NCBI GenBank assembly: GCA_036562185.1
Contig: DATCKN010000123.1
Location: forward strand, 8,534-72,533
DNA from: Thermoclostridium sp036562185
Lineage (GTDB): Bacteria > Bacillota > Clostridia > DSM-8532
Length of the DNA: 64,000 nucleotides
Direction of reading: 5' to 3'
In this document: one piece after another, positions 26,938 through 35,226 of the stretch
Numbering within the stretch: the first letter of the stretch is position 1
How the letters are laid out: every line of letters begins with the position of its first letter
Notes under the pieces: model-generated
Databases searched by the model: none
The model's input: only the letters and a program-made list of their open reading frames with translations
Told to the model about the DNA's origin: nothing
Position numbers and translations under genes: made by a program

Positions 26938-27951
26938 ATGTCAAACAAAATATTGAATTTTGGAATAATAGGAGCCGGAAGGATTGGACGGCTTCATGCA
27001 GAGAATATTGCATCCTGTTATAGAAATGTTAAGCTGAAATCTGTATCCGATCTTTATTATGAAAATCTTCACGAATGGGCGGGAAACATCGGGATTGAAA
27101 ACCTGACGGGAGATTACCGGGATATTATTAATGATCCTGAAATTGATGCAGTATTAATATGTTCTCCGACCGATACCCATGCGCAGATTTCAATTGAGGC
27201 AGCAAAATCAGGCAAGCATATATTCTGTGAAAAACCTGTGGATATGGATCCTGACAGGATAAGGGAAGTGCTGAAACAGGTTGATGCATCGGGTGTAATT
27301 TTCCAGGTGGGTTTTAACAGGAGGTTTGACAGGAATTTCAGAAAAGCATGGAAAACCGTAAGAGAAGGAAAGGTTGGAGATATACATATTATCAGGATTA
27401 CATCAAGAGATCCTGCTCCTCCCGCCCCGGAGTACATCAAAGTGTCCGGAGGCATTTTCATGGATATGACAATTCATGATTTTGATATGGTAAGGTATTT
27501 ATCGGGGAGCGAAGCAACCGAAGTATATGCAACGGGGTCTGCAATGATTGACAGGTCGATAGCCGAGCTCGGTGACATCGACACTGCTGCGGTCGTTTTA
27601 AAATTTGAAAACGGGGCTATCGGAATAATAGACAACAGCAGAAAAGCCGTTTACGGATACGATCAGCGTATAGAAGTGTTCGGCTCAAAGGGCTGCGTTA
27701 CGGTTTCCAATGAAACCGATTCATTGGCGGTTATAAGCAATGAAAGCGGGGTTTGGTCCGAGAAACCTAAATATTTTTTCCTTGAAAGATATAAGGAATC
27801 CTTTATTATTGAGATAGGGGAATTTATCGAAAGCATATTGAACGGAAAAAAGCCTCCGGTGGATGGCATTGATGGACTTAACTCGGTTTTAATTGCAAAA
27901 GCGGCAAAAGAATCTTTATTAAAAGGCAAACCTGTCAAGGTTGAACTGTAA
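26938..27951 (+). CDS. iolG: Inositol 2-dehydrogenase (Gfo/Idh/MocA family)
   Basis: A 337-residue NAD-dependent dehydrogenase. The Rossmann motif is GIIGAGRIGRLHAENI near the N-terminus, the family Lys-Pro is in FCEKPVDMD, and the catalytic stretch GGIFMDMTIHDFDMVRYL carries the Asp and His of inositol dehydrogenases. It oxidises myo-inositol to 2-keto-myo-inositol, the entry step of the pathway. It is the last gene of the operon, with GGAGG just before the ATG at 26938 and inside the end of iolO. Family assignment is very secure; substrate follows from neighbours. Confidence 0.88.
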   Translation: MSNKILNFGIIGAGRIGRLHAENIASCYRNVKLKSVSDLYYENLHEWAGNIGIENLTGDYRDIINDPEIDAVLICSPTDTHAQISIEAAKSGKHIFCEKPVDMDPDRIREVLKQVDASGVIFQVGFNRRFDRNFRKAWKTVREGKVGDIHIIRITSRDPAPPAPEYIKVSGGIFMDMTIHDFDMVRYLSGSEATEVYATGSAMIDRSIAELGDIDTAAVVLKFENGAIGIIDNSRKAVYGYDQRIEVFGSKGCVTVSNETDSLAVISNESGVWSEKPKYFFLERYKESFIIEIGEFIESILNGKKPPVDGIDGLNSVLIAKAAKESLLKGKPVKVEL

Positions 27952-27958
27952 AGGACAA

Positions 27959-27997
27959 ATGCCTGCAAATCCTCCGGAACTGCGGGTTTGCAGGCAT
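27959..27997 (+). terminator. Hairpin at the end of the inositol operon
   Basis: A 14-bp stem (27959-27972 with 27984-27997, one wobble) lies eight bases after the iolG stop. No T run follows, so it may act as a 3' stabiliser or need rho-independent help. Confidence 0.5.
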
Positions 27998-28131
27998 AAT
28001 CCCAGGAGTCCGTGCCTTGAACCGGGATAAGCCTGTCCGGGCTTTGTGGCATTTTCAGCCGGCACTTAAATGCATCTGCCGTAGTTTGTATTTTGAAGAA
28101 GCGGCACTATGAAGGGATGGGTTATGAGAAT

Positions 28132-31100
28132 ATGAAAATAAACGGCGAAGTTATGAAATATTTGCTCGGATCGTCCGACTTACCTTTCAGCAAAGAGTGG
28201 GGAAGCAGAATTAAGTCCTGGATGCTTGAGTTATTAAACCATTTTTATATAAAACTGGGGACTATCGAACTGTCGGGCTTTACAACAATGGATTTTTTAA
28301 CATATGAAGAGGCTCTGAACAGGCATTTCTCTCCAATGCCTCAGGGATCAAAATGGGGAGCAAAATGGGAATATGGATGGTTTAAAGGTTCGGTAAAACT
28401 TCCTGATGAGGCGCTGGGCAGGCGGATAGTCATTATGATGGACACCGGTGCCGAAGGCATTGTTTTTGTTAATGGGAAAAATGCGGGTTCAATTGATCGT
28501 TTCCATGATGAGATTACAATTTCGATGTCGGGTGTACCGGGGGAGATTTATGACATTATTGTCGAAAGTTATGCCGGTCATGGACCACGTATTGAAAATA
28601 TCGGTCCCACACCGCCCGGCAGGACAGCTGTACCCGAACCCGGCAGAACCCAGGCAACTGTAGGTGAAAGTTCTTTCGGCATATGGGACGAAGATGCTTT
28701 CCAGCTGTTTATGGATGTAAGCACCTTATACAAGGTTTTAATCAGTATAGATAAAAAATCGCTGCGCGCCCAGGAAATTTATAAGGCACTGTGCGAATTT
28801 ACACTGATTGTGGATTTTGAGCAGCCTTATGAAAAAAGAGTTCAGGGTTTCAAATTATGCAGGAAAAAACTGAAACCGCTGCTCCAGTGCGTTAATGGCT
28901 CAACTATGCCACTTATGTACATATTCGGTCAATCCCATCTTGACCTGGCATGGCTTTGGACTTTAAACGAAACGAAGAGAAAGGCCGGCAGGACCCTTTC
29001 AACCCAATTGGCATTAATGGATGAATATCCCGATTACAAGTTTTTTATAACACAGCCTCCGTTATTTATCATGCTTAAGGAGCACTACCCGGAACTGTAT
29101 AAACGTGTTCTGGAAAAAGTACATAACGGCCAGATAATGCCTGAAGGGGGAATGTGGGTTGAACCCGATACCAACATGCCTTCGGGTGAAAGCCTTGTAC
29201 GCCAGTTTATTTACGGTAAGAGATTTTTCATGGAAGAGTTCGGTATTGACAGCAAACTCCTGTGGCTTCCGGACACTTTTGGATTCTCGGCTGCACTCCC
29301 GCAGATAGCAAAAGGGTGCGGGATTAAATATTTTTCAACTCAGAAGATAGTCCGGAACTATTATGAGGGCGATCCATTCCCATACAATATATTTATGTGG
29401 GAAGGAATTGACGGAACACAAATTTTGACTCATATACACAAGAAAAACAACTCGCATATCGATCCCGAAATGATAATTAACAGGTGGGAGAACGACAGAA
29501 ACCAGCAGCAAGACATTTCAACCTTTATTTTCCCGTTTGGCTTTGGTGACGGCGGCGGCGGACCCACAAGATACCATATTGAATATGCAAGGAGAATGAA
29601 GGATCTTGAAGGCGTGCCAAGAACAAAAATGAGCCATCCGAATGAATTTTTTGAAGAACTGGAGAACAGGAAACCGCCTGAAAACAGGTATGTAGGCGAG
29701 TTGTACTTCCAGGCACATAGAGGTACTTATACAACGCAGGCGAAAACAAAGAAAGGAAACAGAAAATCCGAAATTGCGCTGAGAGAATGTGAATTCTGGC
29801 AGGCAGCATCAAGCAAAATCAAGGGAACATGTTACCCTTACGAAGAACTGGAAAGTTTATGGAAAACCGTGCTTTTCAATCAGTTCCACGATATTCTTGC
29901 CGGGACGTCCATCAAAAGAGTGCACGAAGAAGCTGAAGCAGATTATGAAACAGTATTGAAAAAAGCCGGTGAATTAAGCAGAAAAGCATTATCTGAAATA
30001 TCCGGACAATGCGGAAAAATTACCGTTTTCAATTCCCTTTCATGGGACAGGGAAGAGCTGATTGCTCTACCCGAAGGGGTTAAATCGGTAAAATCCCTCG
30101 AAGGTTATATACTCCCCGCCCAAAATATTAACGGGACCTGCCATGCATTGGTAAAAGTCCCGGCATGCGGCTGGACAACCGTTGAACCCGTTAATGAACC
30201 GGTTGAAAATGGAATTAATGTGAGAGCGGGGAAATACTTTCTGGAAAATGAATTCTTACGTGTAACGTTTAATGAAAAAGGGCAAATATGCAGCATCATA
30301 GACAGGCAAACAGGATTTGAAACGGTAAAAGGACTGTGCAATGATTTCAGAATGTACCGGGATATTACATCAAATTATGATGCATGGGACATAGACAGCA
30401 TGTATGAGAAAGCTCCCGTTCCCCTTGACAATAACGCCGAAATAGAAGTTTTGTACCAGGGCAGACTCCAGGCTGCCATAAGGGTACGCAGGAAACTTAA
30501 TAACTCTGAAATGACACAGGAAATAACATTAAGGAGCAACAGCAGGAGAGTGGACTTTAAGACAACTATAGACTGGAGGGAGGACCATAAACTTTTAAAG
30601 GTTAATTTCCCGACGAATATACACACCAATGAGGCTCTTCATGAAATCCAGTTCGGGTATGTAAAAAGGCCGAATCACAGGTCAAGGCAATATGATGCCG
30701 ACAGGTTTGAAGTATGTAACCATAAATGGACGGCAGTAGCAGAAGCAAGGAGAGGCTTTGCCATATTAAATGACTGCAAATACGGGGTTAATGTATCCGG
30801 CGGGAGCATTAACCTTACATTGTTAAAGTCTCCGCTGGTACCAGATATGACTGCTGACAGGGGTATCCATGAGTTTACTTATTCCTTTTACCTGTGGAAT
30901 GGAAGTTTTGAGGACAGTGATGTTATAAGGGAAGCCTACAATTTAAACACGCCTGTTAGCTCAGCTGATGGAGATGCAGGCGAGATGCGGTTGTTCAGTG
31001 TCGATCGGAAGGATGTAATCATCGAAACGGTTAAACTTGCTGAAGACAGGTCGGGAGATGTTATTCTGAGGCTTTATCAAAGCACAGGTGCTACAACGGC

Positions 31101-31251
31101 TTGCAGCCTGCATACGGCTTTGCCCGTTGAAAAGGCATGGGAAACAAATATGCTGGAAGAAACAGAAAAGGAAATTGAAGTAGATAATAGGTTTATCCGG
31201 CTGGTGTTCAGGCCTTTTGAGGTAAAAACCTTAAGGCTTGTGACGAAATAG
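28132..31251 (+). CDS. Alpha-mannosidase, glycoside hydrolase family 38
   Basis: A large cytoplasmic glycosidase of about 1039 residues. The N-terminal domain (to about residue 245) precedes the catalytic domain, which begins FGQSHLDLAWLWTLNE, holding the His-x-Asp zinc ligands. The nucleophile Asp is in WLPDTFGFSAALPQI. FNQFHDILAGTS provides the later His-Asp zinc site. C-terminal beta domains follow. There is no signal peptide. The start is uncertain: ATG at 28132, ATG at 28117 and TTG at 28093 are all in frame and none has a strong ribosome binding site. It is read in the same direction as the inositol operon but after its hairpin, so it may be separate. It releases alpha-linked mannose from imported glycans. 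Confidence 0.9.
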   Translation: MKINGEVMKYLLGSSDLPFSKEWGSRIKSWMLELLNHFYIKLGTIELSGFTTMDFLTYEEALNRHFSPMPQGSKWGAKWEYGWFKGSVKLPDEALGRRIVIMMDTGAEGIVFVNGKNAGSIDRFHDEITISMSGVPGEIYDIIVESYAGHGPRIENIGPTPPGRTAVPEPGRTQATVGESSFGIWDEDAFQLFMDVSTLYKVLISIDKKSLRAQEIYKALCEFTLIVDFEQPYEKRVQGFKLCRKKLKPLLQCVNGSTMPLMYIFGQSHLDLAWLWTLNETKRKAGRTLSTQLALMDEYPDYKFFITQPPLFIMLKEHYPELYKRVLEKVHNGQIMPEGGMWVEPDTNMPSGESLVRQFIYGKRFFMEEFGIDSKLLWLPDTFGFSAALPQIAKGCGIKYFSTQKIVRNYYEGDPFPYNIFMWEGIDGTQILTHIHKKNNSHIDPEMIINRWENDRNQQQDISTFIFPFGFGDGGGGPTRYHIEYARRMKDLEGVPRTKMSHPNEFFEELENRKPPENRYVGELYFQAHRGTYTTQAKTKKGNRKSEIALRECEFWQAASSKIKGTCYPYEELESLWKTVLFNQFHDILAGTSIKRVHEEAEADYETVLKKAGELSRKALSEISGQCGKITVFNSLSWDREELIALPEGVKSVKSLEGYILPAQNINGTCHALVKVPACGWTTVEPVNEPVENGINVRAGKYFLENEFLRVTFNEKGQICSIIDRQTGFETVKGLCNDFRMYRDITSNYDAWDIDSMYEKAPVPLDNNAEIEVLYQGRLQAAIRVRRKLNNSEMTQEITLRSNSRRVDFKTTIDWREDHKLLKVNFPTNIHTNEALHEIQFGYVKRPNHRSRQYDADRFEVCNHKWTAVAEARRGFAILNDCKYGVNVSGGSINLTLLKSPLVPDMTADRGIHEFTYSFYLWNGSFEDSDVIREAYNLNTPVSSADGDAGEMRLFSVDRKDVIIETVKLAEDRSGDVILRLYQSTGATTACSLHTALPVEKAWETNMLEETEKEIEVDNRFIRLVFRPFEVKTLRLVTK

Positions 31252-31276
31252 TAAAGGATTAGGGCACACCCGTTAT

Positions 31277-31320
31277 AAAACTCTGACAAGCTTATAATAT
31301 ATAGCTTGCCAGAGTTTTTA
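31277..31320 (+). terminator. Rho-independent terminator after GH38 gene
   Basis: An interrupted stem (AAAACTCTG and CAAGCT pairing with AGCTTG and CAGAGTTTT) is followed by a T-rich tail. Confidence 0.8.
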
Positions 31321-31336
31321 TTATTGATCTGATAAA

Positions 31337-31578
31337 TTATTTTTTTTGCTTTCTGAAACGGTTTGGTGTATATCCATACTTGGCCTTAAACTGCTGAATA
31401 AGTATGCCGGAGTATTAAAACCGAATTCGAAAGCAATCTGCCGTATTGTCAGATTGCTGTTAAGAAGAAGCTCCATGGCTCTTTCAAACTTAAGCTCTTT
31501 TATATGGGTAACAAAATTTACACCGGTTTTTTCCTAGAATAATTTGCTCAGGTAAGCAGGGCTGATACGGTTTAAAGA
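31337..31578 (-). pseudogene. AraC-family regulator remnant (C-terminal HTH only)
   Basis: On the minus strand the sequence reads ISPAYLSKLF, a TAG stop (31534-31536), then EKTGVNFVTHIKELKFERAM, IRQIAFEFGFNTPAYL, a one-base frameshift near 31395, and QQFKAKYGYTPNRFRKQKK before TAA. This is the second half of an AraC DNA-binding domain with at least two inactivating lesions and no N-terminal part. It ends abruptly where the GH105 remnant begins. Confidence 0.8.
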
Positions 31579-31749
31579 TTATGCAGTAAAAGAATAGACG
31601 AATCAGGAATAGTGCATGGTGTGTCCTATGGTACACCTTTGGGGGATAATATTGGCCATTACAGGAATATGCCGTGTGTGCCAACTGCTTACGGACAGGG
31701 ATTGACATTTTTAATGCTGGTGGAGTATCTTATATATAGCGGGACGTGA
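31579..31749 (+). pseudogene. GH105 C-terminal remnant
   Basis: The plus strand encodes RIDESGIVHGVSYGTPLGDN, then HYRNMPCVPTAYGQGLTFLM and LVEYLI before TGA at 31747. This aligns almost residue for residue with the end of the intact GH105 at 39568 (IDENGMVHGVSYGTGMG ... PTAYGQGLTFLMLTELI). There is no start and the catalytic domain is gone. It joins directly to the AraC fragment on the other strand, as if a deletion removed the middle of a divergent regulator-hydrolase pair. Confidence 0.82.
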
Positions 31750-31753
31750 TAAA

Positions 31754-32111
31754 ATGGACAAGGAAATCGTAAAAAGGTATGCTCCAATTATTTATTTTGA
31801 CGAAAGGGAACCTTTTTATCCGATAAGAACGGGCTGCACTATATTTACCCGACCTGGACCGTCACCGTCGTTTAGAAGGGAGATATGCTTTAATAGCGAA
31901 TATATTAAATACGTTATAGAATATGCAATATATTGGGACTTTGATATTCAGCACCTTTACGAGCTCGAGCATGTATGGATATATGTGGATGAAATTTAAA
32001 AAATACGAATTCAACGATGGTATTTTTACTGATTGGGAAACACTATATAATGAAATACCAAAACTGATAGAGAGAAAGTTAAATGAAATTATTTTTAGTT
32101 CCAGGCATTAG
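31754..32111 (+). pseudogene. Truncated or internally deleted conserved hypothetical gene
   Basis: The frame from ATG 31754 gives MDKEIVKRYAPIIYFDEREP ... and WDFDIQHLYELEHVWIYVDE before TAA at 31997-31999 (81 residues). A different frame then reads KYEFNDGIFTDWETLYNEIP, KLIERKLNEI to a stop at 32111. The two pieces look like the beginning and end of one longer protein with the middle lost. I recall clostridial proteins starting in the same way and much longer, but I cannot verify this. The gene follows the GH105 remnant by four bases, in the same decayed patch. Confidence 0.5.
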
Positions 32112-32131
32112 AAAACTTTTATTTTCGTTTT

Positions 32132-32157
32132 AATACCCGGCATTGCAGCCGGGTATT
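32132..32157. terminator. Hairpin between converging frames
   Basis: AATACCCGGC and GCCGGGTATT form a perfect 10-bp stem with a six-base loop. Neither side has a real T run, so its terminator role is uncertain. It lies just downstream of the leftward lyase-like gene. Confidence 0.5.
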
Positions 32158-32174
32158 GTCATACTTCGGGAAAC

Positions 32175-33824
32175 CTAATCCTTTTTTGCTTTAATTGTTA
32201 TTGTGCGATCGAAATTTGTGTAATCGGTCATATATAAAATGAAGTTATGATCACCGGTGGAGTCTTCCGAATATCCTCCCCTTATAAACTCATGGGATGC
32301 AAACCCTCCGGATATAATAAGCTCATCGCTTCCCTTCGCAAAAAGAACCTCGCCCTTTCTTAATATCATGTAGCCCTTGCCGATTGTTTCGGTTATGAAA
32401 TTGTCAGCATATAATTTTCCTCCGACAGGAAGGCTTATTTCCAGCCTGACAGGAATTCTGTCTATGCCTGAGGTTTTAATATGAACTTCTATTCCGTTGG
32501 GAACATCGGTGACTGATACAATAATTTCGGTAAAACTGTTTATATATAATTCCCTGCTCTTATTGTCCATTTGCCACCAGTCAGAGGTTCGTGGCTTTTC
32601 TTTGAAAGGCAGATAATACCAGCCTTCTGCTTTAAATTTCATTATATAGGTGTTTTCTTTTTGTTCAATTGATTCTGCTATAAAGTTTCTGTGCTGAAAG
32701 TAGCTTACACCGATTTTTATTCCCAGCCTTATGGAGTTGTATTGAAAGTAAAGGAAGTTTTTTTCTTTTTGGATTAGTGAATAGGTAATGTCTTGTTTTC
32801 TTACCCTGACCAGACCGGAGTATGGGAAGTATTTACTGTATTCTGTGGGGAATCCGATTTCCTTTAATTCAATATCTGACATCCAGTCATAAAGCATCAA
32901 AAGATGCAGGCAATCGAGAGAGAAATCCCTGTTTTCAATTGCGTCAACGATTATTTTATGTGCGGCGGCGTTGAATTTATCAGCGTGGTTCCTGCTTTTT
33001 CGGGACATATAAAGGAACTGGTAAAAATATTTTGTTGGATATTCTTTTCTTCCCTTATCCTGTCTTAATGAATTTTCAGTGAATATACTTCCGTCTGCAT
33101 CAATCATCATGAGCATCATGTTCAGATTTCGATCAACATATTCCAGGAACCTGTCGTCGTTAAGCTCCTCGCAAAGCATTATCATCGCCGTGTTTACAAC
33201 GGCATTGTAATTTCCCGAAGATCGCTCGGAATATTCCCCGTCATTGGTGCAATCAATCGGCTCAATGAAGTATTCATTCATTCTTTTAATACATTGCTCC
33301 GAAAGGTTTTTGTCTTCGATGATGTTTGCGCAGGCAGCAAGGCCGGCAGCTATGGCCCAGCGGTGGTTGGGAGTATGGAAACCTCCTGTAATCAGCGCGT
33401 TTGCTGCCGAATATATTATGTTATATAATTTATCTTTGATTTCTTTTAAGCGATTTTGATTGTCATACTTTTTTATCAGGTTATATGTATAGGTTAACCG
33501 CTTTATAATGAAGGCAGTGTCGGGTGCACTCTTGAAATTGCAGCTTGCAAAATCAAAACTGCCGTCTTCCCGCTGAAACCTGTGTATAAAGTCATATGCA
33601 ACTGATAGCCTTTTCAAAAGTTGTTCGCTATTATAATATTTGCTTTTTGGATTAAGATAGGCAGCAACGCAGGTACAGCAGGTGTAAACAGTCATTTTTA
33701 CATCTATAAAGGCATTTTTGACAGAACCATAATCAGGACTTTTTTCGTCCATTACCTGATTACTGATAAAATAATCGGTTTTCCTGTCGGCACATTCAAC
33801 TACAAAATTGTAATATCGCTCCAT
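32175..33824 (-). CDS. Heparinase II/III-like (alpha/alpha)-toroid protein, putative intracellular lyase
   Basis: A 549-residue protein with no signal peptide. The first 320 residues are helical and include HTPNHRWAIAAGLAACANII (about 169-188), which resembles the NHRW segment of heparinase II/III and alginate-lyase-like toroids, and SERSSGNYNAVVNTAMIML shortly after. From about residue 340 the sequence becomes beta-rich (YSGLVRVRKQDITYSLIQKE, then strands to the end), as in the C-terminal beta-sandwich of these lyases. I cannot assign a numbered lyase family. It is divergent from an MFS transporter and ROK repressor and shares a mirrored promoter-operator region with them, so it most likely degrades the sugar imported by that transporter. 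The start follows CGGAGG. Confidence 0.6.
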   Translation of the reverse strand: MERYYNFVVECADRKTDYFISNQVMDEKSPDYGSVKNAFIDVKMTVYTCCTCVAAYLNPKSKYYNSEQLLKRLSVAYDFIHRFQREDGSFDFASCNFKSAPDTAFIIKRLTYTYNLIKKYDNQNRLKEIKDKLYNIIYSAANALITGGFHTPNHRWAIAAGLAACANIIEDKNLSEQCIKRMNEYFIEPIDCTNDGEYSERSSGNYNAVVNTAMIMLCEELNDDRFLEYVDRNLNMMLMMIDADGSIFTENSLRQDKGRKEYPTKYFYQFLYMSRKSRNHADKFNAAAHKIIVDAIENRDFSLDCLHLLMLYDWMSDIELKEIGFPTEYSKYFPYSGLVRVRKQDITYSLIQKEKNFLYFQYNSIRLGIKIGVSYFQHRNFIAESIEQKENTYIMKFKAEGWYYLPFKEKPRTSDWWQMDNKSRELYINSFTEIIVSVTDVPNGIEVHIKTSGIDRIPVRLEISLPVGGKLYADNFITETIGKGYMILRKGEVLFAKGSDELIISGGFASHEFIRGGYSEDSTGDHNFILYMTDYTNFDRTITIKAKKD

Positions 33825-33867
33825 AAACTGCCTCCGTTCATTGAATGGTATAAATATATTTAATTAA

Positions 33868-33908
33868 TTAACTAAGCTAATAATACCCTTATTTTACAGA
33901 CTAGTCAA
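33868..33908 (-). promoter_or_regulatory. Promoter and operator of the lyase-like gene
   Basis: On the minus strand TTGACT (33908-33903) and TATTAT (33885-33880) are separated by 17 bases. TTAACTAAGCTAA (33868-33880, plus-strand reading) overlaps the -10 and start region. It differs by one base from the operator of the divergent gene. Confidence 0.75.
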
Positions 33909-33919
33909 GATTTTAACTG

Positions 33920-33963
33920 TTGACTTTTAACTCAGGATGGTACTATATTATTAACTAAGTTAA
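33920..33963 (+). promoter_or_regulatory. Promoter and operator of the MFS-ROK operon
   Basis: TTGACT at 33920-33925 and TATATT at 33944-33949 (18-base spacer) are followed at once by the perfect palindrome TTAACTAAGTTAA at 33951-33963. The layout mirrors that of the divergent gene, implying one repressor controls both. Confidence 0.75.
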
Positions 33964-33983
33964 TTAATTGTGGGGGGCAGCTT

Positions 33984-35147
33984 ATGGAAACACAAAAATT
34001 CCCGGTACAACTCTTCCTGCATTACATCCTGTTTTACTCTGCCCAGGCTATGTACGGTGTTTATTTTAATCTTTATTTGTCAGATATCGGGTTTTCAAAT
34101 ACAATGGTGGGATTACTGTCGGCTTTATCGACACTGATCCTGCTGATATCGCAGCCGTTTTGGGGAATTGTCAGTGACAAGGCGGAAAAGAAAAACACGG
34201 TATTAAAAACATTATTTCTGGTATCTGCTTTATCAGCACTGATGTATTATGGTTCAACCAATTATCTGTATGTGATAATAGTCAGTTTGATTTTCACTGT
34301 GTTTTATACTCCGCTTGTACCATTGCAGGATAATCTCACCCTGGAATACCTGGCGGGCAAAAGATGGAATTTCGGGCATATAAGGATGGGGGGGACAATT
34401 GGATACGCATTCACTGTTGTAATAGCAGGTGTCCTGCTGAAAAGCCGGTACTCTCATATTTTCTGGGTTGTTTCGCTTTTTTTGCTGCTTTGTTTTCTTA
34501 TGATGTTCATCATGCCAACAGTTCCCGGGTTCCGGACCAGGGCAGAAAAAGCCCCGCTCAGTAGCATACTGAAGAACAAAACGTTTATGTGTCTGGTTGG
34601 ATTTAATCTTGCTTATTCGCTTGGAACAAACTTTTACTCTACGTATTACCCCATTTACTTTGAGTCATTGGCAGGCAGCAGTTCTTTGGTCGGAGTGCTG
34701 GTTTTTACCTGTGCAATTGTAGAAGTGCCGTTTTTATTGGTAATTAACAAAATTTTAAAGAAACTTGGTATAATTAAATTATTGGTTGCAGCAACAATGG
34801 TTTCAGGTTTACGATGGCTCCTGCTGTATATATTAACCAATCCGGTACTTATTATTCTGGCTAACTTATTGCATGGCTTCAGTTTTTCCAGCTTTACATA
34901 TTGCCTTGTTACATATATCAATGAAAATGTACCGAAGAGTTTAAGGGCTACAGGGCAAACTTTTAATACGTTGATTTCAGCTTTCTTTTCAAAAGTTGTA
35001 TTTGGTTTTTTGGGTGGTGTGGCAAGTGATGTTTTCGGTGTTAATAAAATCATGCTGGTATCTTCGGTGATTACTTTTGTGGCATCAATTGTGTTTGGAA
35101 TGCTTTTGGCGAAGTTAAAAGATAACGGTGATGAAACCACGGCATGA
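33984..35147 (+). CDS. MFS transporter, LacY/NupG-like (MFS_1_like)
   Basis: A 387-residue, 12-helix major facilitator permease, probably a proton-coupled sugar or oligosaccharide importer. The N-terminus YILFYSAQAMYGVYFNLYLS and the loop FWGIVSDKAEKKNTVLK (the MFS A-motif position) are typical; the second half begins after TVPGFRTRAEKAPL near residue 185. The start follows TGGGGGGCAG. The ROK regulator is 79 bases downstream in the same direction, and the lyase-like gene is divergent. Together they form a compact uptake-degradation-control unit independent of the ABC importers. Confidence 0.88.
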   Translation: METQKFPVQLFLHYILFYSAQAMYGVYFNLYLSDIGFSNTMVGLLSALSTLILLISQPFWGIVSDKAEKKNTVLKTLFLVSALSALMYYGSTNYLYVIIVSLIFTVFYTPLVPLQDNLTLEYLAGKRWNFGHIRMGGTIGYAFTVVIAGVLLKSRYSHIFWVVSLFLLLCFLMMFIMPTVPGFRTRAEKAPLSSILKNKTFMCLVGFNLAYSLGTNFYSTYYPIYFESLAGSSSLVGVLVFTCAIVEVPFLLVINKILKKLGIIKLLVAATMVSGLRWLLLYILTNPVLIILANLLHGFSFSSFTYCLVTYINENVPKSLRATGQTFNTLISAFFSKVVFGFLGGVASDVFGVNKIMLVSSVITFVASIVFGMLLAKLKDNGDETTA

Positions 35148-35226
35148 TGGTGGCCTGGAACGGTAACGGCAGGATTTTTGTTAAAAATGGCATTTTGACT
35201 CAGTATAATGTTTTGGAGGTTATATA

